NCBI GenBank assembly: GCA_031277445.1 | Contig: JAITMH010000170.1 | Location: forward strand, 1 to 7,137 | Length of the DNA: 7,137 bases | Origin: Burkholderiales bacterium | Lineage (GTDB): Bacteria > Pseudomonadota > Gammaproteobacteria > Burkholderiales > Casimicrobiaceae | Direction of reading: 5' to 3' | Part shown: piece after piece, positions 1 to 6,078 of the stretch | Position numbering within the stretch: position 1 is the stretch's first letter | Layout of the letters: every line of letters begins with the position of its first letter | The notes under the pieces: model-generated | Databases searched by the model: none | The model's input: only the letters and a program-made list of their open reading frames with translations | Told to the model about the DNA's origin: nothing | Translations under genes and position numbers: made by a program

Positions 1-826
1 AGTTGAAATCGTCGGCGCAGAAAATCATGAAGCGGTCGAGATCGTATTCGCGGCGGTAACGTGTTTCGTCCCAACGCATCGCACGTTTCAACGCATCCAT
101 CGCGTAGGCGCAGCGCGGAATGTTCTCTTTCGTCGAATAGATTTCGAGCGTGACGTTGCGACCGGAGGCGGTCACGAAAGTATCGCGCAATACGTCGAGA
201 TCACCGGCCACCAGCGCGAAAAGATAGCATGGCTTGGGGAACGGGTCTTGCCAGTGGGCGTAATGGCGACCATCGGGCAATTCGCCTGCGTCGATCAAGT
301 TACCATTGGCGAGAAGAACGGGAACTTTCCGGCGGTCGGCGCGCAAGGTGACATCGAAACGCGACAGCACATCAGGACGATCCGGAAAATAGGTGATGCG
401 TCGAAAACCTTCGGCTTCGCATTGGGTGCAAAACACGCCCGAAGACAGGTAAAGCCCTTCGAGTACGGTATTTTGCGATGGCGCATGGCGGGTGGTGAGA
501 GTGAGTGTGCCGCTGTCGGGACTTTCGGAAAGAATGAGTCGGGAATCGTCGAGCTGATAACGCGAACGGTCAAGCGGTGTGCCGTTCAATTCGATGGCAA
601 GCAATGTCTGCGCTTCGCCGTTAAGTGTTAACGGCGCTTGGCGGTCTTCAGCATGAGAATCGGGATTGCGCGTGAAATGCAATGTTGTGGTGACTTCGGT
701 GGCGTCGGCGTCGAGGTCGAAAACCATCCCGATATGGGGGACGAGAAAAGCCGGTGGCCGGTAATCGAGGCGGCGCTTGAGAGCGGAAAGGGCAGGGGGA
801 GCGGTTGTTGTGTCGGGATTCATCAT
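1..826 (-). CDS. pepN: Aminopeptidase N (M1 family), N-terminal part, cut by window edge
   Basis: This is a zinc metallo-aminopeptidase that removes N-terminal residues from peptides in the cytoplasm. Translating the minus strand from ATG at 826 gives about 275 open codons running off the left edge. The reading contains hallmarks of the PepN N-terminal beta domain: 'LEGLYLSSGVFCTQCEAEGF' followed by RRITYFPDRPDVLSRF, then FPVLLANGN-like and PFPKPCYLFALVAGDL stretches, ending in EYDLDRFMIFCADDFN. In Escherichia coli PepN this last stretch directly precedes GAMEN, so the GAMEN and HExxH zinc motifs lie just outside the window. A second ATG at 823 is an equally possible start; neither has a clear Shine-Dalgarno sequence. 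Family identity comes from recalled motif similarity and is strong. The gene is divergent from the membrane-protein gene at 963. Confidence 0.93.
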   Translation of the reverse strand, partial: MMNPDTTTAPPALSALKRRLDYRPPAFLVPHIGMVFDLDADATEVTTTLHFTRNPDSHAEDRQAPLTLNGEAQTLLAIELNGTPLDRSRYQLDDSRLILSESPDSGTLTLTTRHAPSQNTVLEGLYLSSGVFCTQCEAEGFRRITYFPDRPDVLSRFDVTLRADRRKVPVLLANGNLIDAGELPDGRHYAHWQDPFPKPCYLFALVAGDLDVLRDTFVTASGRNVTLEIYSTKENIPRCAYAMDALKRAMRWDETRYRREYDLDRFMIFCADDFN

Positions 827-867
827 AAAACAGGCGGCAAAAAGCTTCGGAAGGTGTGAATGTCTCT

Positions 868-873
868 ATTTTA
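868..873 (-). promoter_or_regulatory. Candidate -10 box for pepN
   Basis: The minus strand reads TAAAAT here, matching five of six bases of the sigma-70 -10 consensus, about 42 nt upstream of the pepN ATG. No good -35 hexamer lies 16-18 nt upstream, so this is a weak call based on position and the hexamer only. Confidence 0.3.
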
Positions 874-928
874 TCAAGTCGGGCGGCCAAACCGCTGCCG
901 GTTGCGTGCGTTTCGTCCGGCAAAGGAC

Positions 929-934
929 TATGAT
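929..934 (+). promoter_or_regulatory. Candidate -10 box for the membrane protein/channel pair
   Basis: TATGAT matches five of six -10 consensus bases and would start transcription near 941, leaving a short leader that contains the AAAGGAG ribosome binding site. The best -35-like hexamer (TTGCGT, 902-907) is 21 nt away, which is too far for a standard promoter, so the call is tentative. Confidence 0.3.
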
Positions 935-949
935 GTTATCGGATTCCCC

Positions 950-956
950 AAAGGAG
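950..956 (+). promoter_or_regulatory. Shine-Dalgarno AAAGGAG that fixes a TTG start
   Basis: AAAGGAG sits 6 nt before TTG at 963. The in-frame ATG codons at 930-936 lie upstream of this site, so they cannot use it. This argues that translation begins at the TTG. Confidence 0.75.
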
Positions 957-962
957 ACGGTC

Positions 963-1346
963 TTGAATCTGGAAAAAGTGATCTTTGGATTTTTTGTCAT
1001 CCTCGCCTGCACGCTGAACGCGGGTTTTTTCATCGGCGAGATTGATGTGGTGTATGCCCACAACGCCACCGAGTTGTTTGCGGCGCTGATCGTCAATATC
1101 GTGGTGGTGATATTGAAGATCGGTGATCGTACGCAGATCGGCGCGCTGCAAATGGCGACCAGTCTGGCGGCGACGTTGCAATTGATTCTTTCGTGTCTGG
1201 TGTGGTTGTGGCATGTGCAAATCAGCGGGCAGCCCATGGATGCGCCGACGATGGCGACCATCGTATCGCTGGCGGGCGGAGCGCTACTTGCCAATGTGAT
1301 TTCGGTCGTTCTGCTGATCGGCGAAACATTGCGGAATACCCGATAG
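963..1346 (+). CDS. Small four-helix inner-membrane protein, DUF6394 type (TTG start)
   Basis: The 127-residue product begins MNLEKVIFGFF when read from the TTG at 963, which has AAAGGAG at ideal spacing; as I recall it, DUF6394 family proteins begin the same way. Longer readings from upstream ATG codons add poorly hydrophobic, unrelated sequence. Four hydrophobic segments are visible at about residues 6-25, 36-52, 62-84 and 97-120. Between the second and third is a conserved-looking loop, KIGDRTQIGA (52-61), and the fourth carries the small-residue run SLAGGALLAN. The molecular function is unknown. The gene ends 28 nt before the potassium-channel-like gene on the same strand, so the two are probably co-transcribed, and a role as a channel partner is a reasonable inference but unproven. 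Family assignment is from memory of the sequence pattern. Confidence 0.82.
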   Translation: MNLEKVIFGFFVILACTLNAGFFIGEIDVVYAHNATELFAALIVNIVVVILKIGDRTQIGALQMATSLAATLQLILSCLVWLWHVQISGQPMDAPTMATIVSLAGGALLANVISVVLLIGETLRNTR

Positions 1347-1374
1347 CAAGCCGCGACTGAAAGCCGCTGTTCTC

Positions 1375-3075
1375 ATGGGTGAGCCGTTTTTTCTCATTCT
1401 GCGCCGCTTGCGGCGGCCTTTGCTCGCCGTGATCGGCACCATCGCCATTTCAATTCTGGGATTGGCGAATATTCCCGGTATTGGCGCAGACGGCAATCCA
1501 GCGACGCTGGGCTATTTTCACGCGTTCTACATCATGAGTTTTACCGCCACGACCATCGGTCTTGGCGAAGTGCCCTATGCGTTTTCCGAGGCGCAACGCC
1601 TCTGGATAATTTTTTCGATTTATATCTCGGTGATTGCCTGGGCTTACGCGCTGGGTGTGGTTTTTCATATGACACGCGATCCGGCGTTTCGCATGGCATT
1701 GGCGCGTAGCCATTTTGCGGCGCGGGTGCGGCGGCAAACGGAACCGTTTATTCTGGTCATCGGTTACGGGCAAAGCGGGATGGTGTTGGCGCGGATGCTT
1801 GACCGTATTGGCTACAACTCGGTCGTCGTCGATCCGCACCCGGAGCGGGTGGCGCGGATCGAAACGCAGGAATACCAGCGAATGCCGTTGTTCGTCGCCG
1901 GTGATGGTCGCTGGCCGGAAGTGCTGGTGGATGCCGGAGTGACGCATCCGCAATGTCAGACGATGGTGGTTTTGGCCGGTGATGATGACACAGCGCAGGC
2001 TGTGGCAATCGGCGGTTCGGCGCTCAACCCGAACCTGCGCATCATCACGCGAGCGCGCTCGGAAATGGCGGTAACCAATCTTGAATCGTTTCATGGAATC
2101 GAAATCGTCAATCCTTACGAGACGTTCGCGTTCAATCTTGGGCAAGATTTCAGTGCGCCGGAAAAAATACGGGTCAGAGAATGGTTGACCGGATTGCCCG
2201 GAGCCAAACGTCCCGACGTGTTGAAATTACCGGCAGGGCACTGGGTGATTTGCGGCTTTGGGCGTTTTGGTCATTACATTGCTCAGGCGTTGGCGCGGGC
2301 CGGTGCGACATGGACTGCCATTGACAACAACCCGGCGTTCAGTCCGGAACCGTCGCTCCTCCAGAAAAGTTACAGCCAGGAAACACTTTCCGAAGCCGGG
2401 ATTGAACAGGCCGTCGGCATCGTTGCCTGCACCGACCGCGATGCAATCAATCTGACGGCTGTGCGGAGCGCTCGTGCGCTGAACCCCGATCTTTTTGTCG
2501 CCGTTCGACAAATGCACGCCTCGAACGCCAGTCTGGTTGAGGCCACGCAAGCGGATTTGCGTTTCATCCAGGCTGAAATTACGTCACACGAAGTGCGGCA
2601 ATTGATCACTTCGCCGTTGCTGAACCGTTTCTTGCTGGCGTTGCGTGCCGACACCGGCGATCTCGCCCAGCGTGCCAGCAATCAGCTTGAAGCCACCGTT
2701 CAGGATCGCGTCCCGTTCCTATGGGTATTCAGTTGTATGGCGGCGTATCCGGGATTGCGCGAAGCGTTTGAATACGATCCGGAAAATTCGTTGCGGCTCG
2801 GCGACCTGCTCGTCCATCCGCACGACCCGTCCCGTTCCTTGCAGGCAACGGCGTTGATGCTGGTGCGTAACGACGGCGAAATCCTGCTCCCGGAATCGTA
2901 CCTTCGGTTGCAGTCGAGCGACCGCATTCTTTTTGCGGGCGCCAAAGGGATCGAAGCCTTGCAAAAAAGGCACTATCTGACACCCAGCCCACTGCCGTTA
3001 ATCCGAACCGGCGTCGAACCGCCGCGAAGCTGGGTATTCAAAAAGCTGGAAGCCTGGCGGATGGCGAAGCGCTGA
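1375..3075 (+). CDS. Two-TM potassium channel-like protein with tandem RCK (TrkA-N) domains
   Basis: The 566-residue protein has the layout of ligand-gated prokaryotic K+ channels. TM1 spans about residues 15-34. A pore helix and filter follow (about 49-65), with filter TTIGLGE (T60-I61-G62-L63-G64-E65), and TM2 spans about 76-97. Two cytoplasmic Rossmann-fold RCK domains come next. The first has GxGxxG at G130-G132-G135 and an acidic strand end at D153. The second has G294-G296-G299 and D317, and TrkA-C-like sequence probably fills the C-terminus (about 450-545). GxGxxG plus the acidic residue suggests nucleotide (NAD(H)/ADP) binding in both domains. The filter has Leu where classical channels have Tyr or Phe (TVGYG/TIGFG), so ion selectivity is uncertain. 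The ATG at 1375 has no strong Shine-Dalgarno sequence, and translation may depend on the upstream DUF6394 gene 28 nt away. The architecture is confident; the exact ligand and ion are not known. Confidence 0.9.
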   Translation: MGEPFFLILRRLRRPLLAVIGTIAISILGLANIPGIGADGNPATLGYFHAFYIMSFTATTIGLGEVPYAFSEAQRLWIIFSIYISVIAWAYALGVVFHMTRDPAFRMALARSHFAARVRRQTEPFILVIGYGQSGMVLARMLDRIGYNSVVVDPHPERVARIETQEYQRMPLFVAGDGRWPEVLVDAGVTHPQCQTMVVLAGDDDTAQAVAIGGSALNPNLRIITRARSEMAVTNLESFHGIEIVNPYETFAFNLGQDFSAPEKIRVREWLTGLPGAKRPDVLKLPAGHWVICGFGRFGHYIAQALARAGATWTAIDNNPAFSPEPSLLQKSYSQETLSEAGIEQAVGIVACTDRDAINLTAVRSARALNPDLFVAVRQMHASNASLVEATQADLRFIQAEITSHEVRQLITSPLLNRFLLALRADTGDLAQRASNQLEATVQDRVPFLWVFSCMAAYPGLREAFEYDPENSLRLGDLLVHPHDPSRSLQATALMLVRNDGEILLPESYLRLQSSDRILFAGAKGIEALQKRHYLTPSPLPLIRTGVEPPRSWVFKKLEAWRMAKR

Positions 3076-3078
3076 TCG

Positions 3079-3257
3079 GGGATCAGAGGTCAGGAATCAG
3101 AACCCCCGAATGCGCCGTTCTGCGCGTAGCGTGCGGAGACGTCCTTCAAGGGGAGGCTGGGAAGGGGGCTCTGATCCCTGTTCTCTGATGCCCGATAACT
3201 GGATTGCTTCGCTACGCTCGCAATGACGCCGTTATCTGATCCCTGACCGCTGATTCC
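3079..3257. repeat. Non-coding spacer element framed by a 22-bp inverted repeat
   Basis: The arms 3079-3100 and 3236-3257 are inverted copies matching at 19 of 22 positions. Between them are further partial copies of the same CTGATCCCTG / TCTCTGAT words (about 3170-3189). There is also a second complementary pair, GCGTAGCG at 3124-3131 with CGCTACGC at 3210-3217. The segment ATTGCTTCGCTACGCTCGCA (from 3203) resembles a short sequence I recall as a frequent intergenic repeat in proteobacterial genomes. I see no credible gene, no transposase and no U-rich terminator. The element may be a small non-autonomous repeat or accumulated extragenic palindromes separating the channel gene from the ribosomal operon. 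Confidence 0.6.
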
Positions 3258-3259
3258 TG

Positions 3260-3289
3260 ATTACACCAGCCGTCTGGTTGGTATATAAT
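3260..3289 (+). promoter_or_regulatory. Sigma-70 promoter of the rpsF operon
   Basis: A perfect TATAAT lies at 3284-3289. The best -35 candidate is ATTACA at 3260-3265 (four of six consensus bases) with an 18-nt spacer. Transcription would begin near 3296, giving a leader of about 105 nt before the rpsF ATG. No comparable promoter is seen between the hairpins and rpsF. Confidence 0.65.
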
Positions 3290-3295
3290 GTTCGA

Positions 3296-3400
3296 TTCCC
3301 TTGCCTCACCCGCCGCAGACGGGGAGGCCTTGTGGCAAAGGCCCGGCTCATCGGAGTCGGGTTGTTTTTGCCGCGATTCAGACCGAAAGGAGTTTACTGC
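3296..3400 (+). promoter_or_regulatory. rpsF leader with three mutually exclusive hairpins (probable S6:S18 attenuator)
   Basis: Three overlapping structures can be drawn directly from the sequence. Hairpin 1 (3303-3328) pairs GCCTC with GAGGC and CCCG with CGGG around a one-base bulge, with loop CCGCAGA. Hairpin 2 (3324-3349) pairs GAG/CTC and GCCTT/AAGGC, leaving a CCGG bulge at 3343-3346. Hairpin 3 (3342-3361) pairs CCCGGCTC with GAGTCGGG through eight pairs including one G-U, with loop ATCG. It is followed by TTGTTTTT (3362-3369), like an intrinsic terminator. Hairpin 2 excludes both of the others. It is established that many rpsF operons carry an S6:S18-binding leader motif presenting CCG in a bulge between a stem and a hairpin; hairpin 2 fits this description, and hairpin 1 could too in an alternative fold. 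Attenuation itself is inferred. Confidence 0.6.
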
Positions 3401-3817
3401 ATGCGTCATTACGAAATAGTATTTATCGTCCATCCGGACCAGAGCGAGCAGGTGCCGGCGATGGCCGAGCGCTACCGTGCGATGGTGGAATCGCGTGGTG
3501 GGCGCGTCCATCGTGTGGAGGACTGGGGCCGACGCCAGTTGGCTTATCCGATCCAGAAGATGCACAAAGGCCATTATGCGCTGATGAATATCGAGTGCAA
3601 TCTTGAAACGCTGGAAGAACTGGAGCACGCGTTCAAATTCAACGATGCGGTGTTGCGTCATTTGACGGTGTCGATGGATGCCGCGATGACGACGCCGTCG
3701 CCGATGATGCGCGAGGACAAGGCGAAGCCGCTGTCCGAAAAAGGCATCGACGACAGGGACGTGCCTGCGGACATTGTGGAAGACAGTGTGCCGATGGCGG
3801 AAGAGGACGTTGCCTGA
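3401..3817 (+). CDS. rpsF: 30S ribosomal protein S6
   Basis: S6 binds 16S rRNA as a heterodimer with S18 on the small-subunit platform. The start is ATG at 3401, preceded by AAAGGAG at 3386-3392 (8-nt spacing). This gives [18 protein letters not shown], the standard S6 N-terminus. The core (residues 1-95) shows [19 protein letters not shown] and [12 protein letters not shown], both typical of the family. The 138-residue product is slightly longer than E. coli S6 (131 after its gene start) because of an acidic, low-complexity tail after about residue 96, ending AEEDVA; it lacks the terminal Glu-Glu that is extended by RimK in E. coli. It is the first gene of a four-gene operon, 20 nt before priB, and is probably autoregulated through the leader. 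Confidence 0.97.
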   Translation: MRHYEIVFIVHPDQSEQVPAMAERYRAMVESRGGRVHRVEDWGRRQLAYPIQKMHKGHYALMNIECNLETLEELEHAFKFNDAVLRHLTVSMDAAMTTPSPMMREDKAKPLSEKGIDDRDVPADIVEDSVPMAEEDVA

Positions 3818-3837
3818 TCCGAACGCAGCGAGAGGGC

Positions 3838-4152
3838 ATGGAGCCGACCAACCGGATTGAACTCGACGCGACGCTGACCGAAAAAAGCGTGTTGCGTCAT
3901 ACGCCGGTGGGTGTGGCGGTACAGGAAGGGATGTTGTCGCATCAATCAATGCAGTCCGAGGAGGGCGCGATGCGTCAGGTGAATTTCGAGATTTTCACCG
4001 TGGCTTTCGGACAGGAGGCGCTGGCGTTAAGTCAGATGCCCATTGGCAGTCCACTTCGTTGTACCGGGTTTTTGTGCCGTCGCTGGCGTAGTGGTATTAC
4101 GCTGGCGCTACACCTCTCACAGATCAAGCGATTAACGACTTTGAATGAATGA
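3838..4152 (+). CDS. priB: Primosomal replication protein N (PriB)
   Basis: PriB is a small OB-fold single-stranded-DNA-binding protein, related to SSB, that joins PriA and DnaT in restarting stalled replication forks. The 104-residue length is the expected size. The N-terminus TNRIELDATLTEKSVLRHTP and the following VGVAVQEGMLSHQS correspond to the first OB-fold strands of the family, and the end (SGITLALHLSQIKRL) matches the usual C-terminal strand. Sequence conservation is low, as is normal for PriB, and its position between rpsF and rpsR strongly supports the call. The purine run GAGAGGG ends only 1 nt before the ATG, so it is poorly placed as a Shine-Dalgarno sequence. Translation may depend on ribosomes finishing rpsF 20 nt upstream. 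No better in-frame start is visible. Confidence 0.9.
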   Translation: MEPTNRIELDATLTEKSVLRHTPVGVAVQEGMLSHQSMQSEEGAMRQVNFEIFTVAFGQEALALSQMPIGSPLRCTGFLCRRWRSGITLALHLSQIKRLTTLNE

Positions 4153-4171
4153 AACGTAAAGGAATTGAGCT

Positions 4172-4462
4172 ATGCCTCGTATGATGGGAAAAGGAAAAGG
4201 TAAAGGCAAAGATGCCAACAAGCAACGCCGTGACCGCGGCAACGCGCTGTTCAAGCGCAAAAAGTTTTGCCGCTTTACCGCAGAAGGTGTGAAACAGATT
4301 GATTATAAGGACGTGGATGTGCTGAAGGAGTTTTTGCAGGAGAACGGCAAGATCATGCCGGCTCGTGTGACCGGCACCAAAGCCCGTTATCAGCGTCAGT
4401 TGTCGGTGGCGATCAAGCGTGCGCAGTTCCTGGCGCTCTTGCCGTACACAGACCGCCACTAA
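4172..4462 (+). CDS. rpsR: 30S ribosomal protein S18
   Basis: S18 pairs with S6 on the 30S platform. The 96-residue product has the family core [20 protein letters not shown] and then [47 protein letters not shown]. It is longer than E. coli S18 (about 75 residues) because of a lysine/glycine-rich N-terminal extension with [16 protein letters not shown] (about 4157-4164) precedes the ATG at 4172 at workable spacing; an internal start at Met4 or Met5 cannot be excluded. The gene lies 19 nt after priB and 12 nt before rplI, consistent with one transcript. Confidence 0.96.
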   Translation: MPRMMGKGKGKGKDANKQRRDRGNALFKRKKFCRFTAEGVKQIDYKDVDVLKEFLQENGKIMPARVTGTKARYQRQLSVAIKRAQFLALLPYTDRH

Positions 4463-4474
4463 GAGGAGCCGAAA

Positions 4475-4936
4475 ATGCAAGTGATTCTTCTCGAAAAAAT
4501 TGCCAATGTGGGTGTGCTTGGCGACGTGGTCAAAGTCAAAGACGGCTACGCACGCAATTTTCTGATCCCGCAGGGAAAAGCCAAGCGGGCGACACCGGAA
4601 AATATCAAGATGCTCGAAGAAAGACGGGCTGAACTGGAAAAACAGGAAGCGGAAAAGTTGACCGACGCAACGGCGCTGGCCGAGCGGCTGGAAGGCCTGA
4701 CCATCCAAATCGCCCAGAGGGCGGGTGTGGATGGCCGTCTGTACGGTTCCGTCACCAACGTCGATATCGTCGAAGCATTGAAGGAGAAAGGCTTTATCCA
4801 TCTCGACCGTTCGATGGTGCGGTTGCCGGAAGGCCCGATGAAGCAGGTCGGCGATCATCCGGCAATATTGGTACTGCATACTGACGTGACGGCGACGATC
4901 ACGGTCAATGTGCGGGGCGATGTCGCCAATCAATAA
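4475..4936 (+). CDS. rplI: 50S ribosomal protein L9
   Basis: L9 binds domain V of 23S rRNA near the L1 stalk and reaches toward the neighbouring ribosome. The 153-residue product (E. coli L9 has 149) begins [20 protein letters not shown] and continues [20 protein letters not shown], the signature N-domain. A long charged helix links the two domains (about residues 45-75, rich in E, K and A). The C-domain follows with [21 protein letters not shown] and a final [10 protein letters not shown] strand. GAGGAG at 4463-4468 lies 6 nt before the ATG, immediately after the rpsR stop. It is the last gene of the operon, followed 29 nt later by a strong terminator. Confidence 0.97.
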   Translation: MQVILLEKIANVGVLGDVVKVKDGYARNFLIPQGKAKRATPENIKMLEERRAELEKQEAEKLTDATALAERLEGLTIQIAQRAGVDGRLYGSVTNVDIVEALKEKGFIHLDRSMVRLPEGPMKQVGDHPAILVLHTDVTATITVNVRGDVANQ

Positions 4937-4965
4937 TAGGCGCGTGTTCTTGATGGTGTGATGCA

Positions 4966-4996
4966 AAAACCGGCGCTTAGAGCGCCGGTTTTCGGT
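4966..4996 (+). terminator. Intrinsic terminator after rplI
   Basis: A perfect 12-bp stem AAAACCGGCGCT (4966-4977) / AGCGCCGGTTTT (4981-4992) with a 3-nt loop ends the ribosomal operon. The descending arm gives TTTT, and another T run follows after CGG. The A-rich ascending arm also makes it a potential bidirectional terminator, able to stop minus-strand transcripts arriving from the nitroreductase gene. Confidence 0.92.
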
Positions 4997-5041
4997 TTTT
5001 GAGGGCTGGCGTCCCATCCAAACGTCCAATAAGCAGAAACG

Positions 5042-5063
5042 ACGCGCTGAAAGGCGCGTTTTT
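5042..5063 (+). terminator. Second, weaker hairpin with T run
   Basis: ACGCGC (5042-5047) pairs with GCGCGT (5054-5059) around loop TGAAAG, and TTTT follows to 5063. It is a plausible back-up terminator 50 nt beyond the main one. The short stem keeps confidence moderate. Confidence 0.55.
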
Positions 5064-5152
5064 CGCATGCTTTGCCGCCCATGACTTATGTTGCCGCTCC
5101 TTATCGAAACTCGTTGAATAGAATTTCAAGAGCTATTTTCGAGCAAGGGTAA

Positions 5153-5196
5153 GGTGGATAAGGCGAAGTGCTTTTGATCGGGTGCCGCAATCCACC
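5153..5196. repeat. REP-like palindromic unit beside the nitroreductase 3' end
   Basis: GGTGGAT (5153-5159) and ATCCACC (5190-5196) are perfect inverted arms separated by 30 nt that contain the further related words AAGGCG and GCCGC. I recall 'GGTGGATAAGCG...GCATCCACC' as a common dispersed extragenic palindrome in proteobacteria, and this looks like a diverged or expanded copy. It lies 5 nt beyond the nitroreductase stop codon and could form a 3'-end hairpin, but no U run follows on the minus strand. Confidence 0.5.
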
Positions 5197-5201
5197 GTAT
5201 T

Positions 5202-6044
5202 TCACTTCAACAAAATACTCTGCTTGAGAACCGCTTCTCTCAAGCGGTCACGTCCCGCCAGTGATTCCGGATCGCGCAAACGGGCCAGCGACTGCTTCGA
5301 CCAAGTGGCGCCAGCTTCCCGATAGGCGCGGTAAAACGCAGCCATGGTCACGTCGTAGTCGGCAATCGCTTGTCGTGTGTCGTGGTTCGAGTATTGCTCA
5401 TGGTGCAGAACGGCGCGTTGCGGCAGACGCGGCTTGATTTGTGCCGGACGTTCAGGATCGGGATAACCGATGCAAAGTCCGAATATCGGAAAAACATGCA
5501 ACGGCAGGTTTAGTTCATGTACCACGTCTTCGGGCTGGTTGCGGATAGCACCGGCGTAAACCGTGCCAAAGCCCATTGATTCGGCAGCGGTCGCAACATT
5601 CTGCGCGGCGAGCGTCGCGTCAATGGCGGCCATCAGAAAAGTGTCGAGATAATCAATACCATCAATTGAAACTTTTTCAGCCGTGGCCGTTTCGTGAAGC
5701 ATGGCCATATCGGTCAGAAAGATGAGCAGCGCCGGCGCCTGCTTGATGTGTCTTTGTTGACCGGCATAGTCCGCCAGCCGCGCTTTACGTGCGCTGTCTT
5801 CAACGGCGACAACGCTCCACATTTGCAGATTGCAGGAGGAGGGCGCCGATTGCGCGGCGGCAATCAAACATTCCAACGTTCCCGAAGGCAACGGCGTTTC
5901 CATGAACGAGCGCACCGAGCGGTGCGCCAAAAGCGTTTCCAGGGTTTTGTTGAACTCCGGCAAAGCGGCGCCGAACGGGTGCGTTTTACCGTAACGCGCT
6001 TCGATGAGCGAAGCGGGGGTTGGTGTTGGTGGATGATTTTTCAT
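5202..6044 (-). CDS. NfsA-type NADPH-dependent FMN nitroreductase / flavin oxidoreductase
   Basis: The 280-residue protein belongs to the nitroreductase superfamily, which uses FMN and NAD(P)H to reduce nitroaromatics, quinones or flavins in the cytoplasm. It aligns by eye with E. coli NfsA: HRSVRSF at 41-47 (FMN phosphate site, NfsA HRSIRHF), then SAPSSCNLQMWSVV, GQQRHIKQAPALLIF, DATLAAQNVATAAESMGFG, GAIRN, LPLHVFPIFGLCIGYP and KPRLP (204-208). An N-terminal stretch of about 33 residues, rich in proline, precedes the NfsA-like core; related longer family members seem to share an RYG-containing extension, so I keep the ATG at 6044 although no clear Shine-Dalgarno sequence precedes it. It lies 34 nt downstream of the thpR remnant on the same strand, possibly once an operon. 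The physiological substrate cannot be told from sequence. Confidence 0.88.
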   Translation of the reverse strand: MKNHPPTPTPASLIEARYGKTHPFGAALPEFNKTLETLLAHRSVRSFMETPLPSGTLECLIAAAQSAPSSCNLQMWSVVAVEDSARKARLADYAGQQRHIKQAPALLIFLTDMAMLHETATAEKVSIDGIDYLDTFLMAAIDATLAAQNVATAAESMGFGTVYAGAIRNQPEDVVHELNLPLHVFPIFGLCIGYPDPERPAQIKPRLPQRAVLHHEQYSNHDTRQAIADYDVTMAAFYRAYREAGATWSKQSLARLRDPESLAGRDRLREAVLKQSILLK

Positions 6045-6078
6045 GACTTGCAGCAGTTTCTCACAGGAGTGTGTTCAC

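Noticed and set aside
248..631. 127-codon plus-strand frame
   Set aside because: It is antisense to pepN, whose minus-strand translation shows clear M1 aminopeptidase sequence.
1450..2145. 231-codon minus-strand frame inside the channel gene
   Set aside because: It is a shadow of the channel reading frame, rich in Arg and His, with no recognisable domain.
3212..3949. 245-codon minus-strand frame over rpsF and its leader
   Set aside because: It is antisense to rpsF, the promoter and the repeat element. Its composition is biased (many His and Arg) and it shows no family motif.
4124..5068. Long open frame (314 codons) on the minus strand across rpsR and rplI
   Set aside because: It lies wholly antisense to two unmistakable ribosomal protein genes and runs through the operon terminator. 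Its His/Arg-rich composition is typical of the reverse frame of a GC-rich gene.
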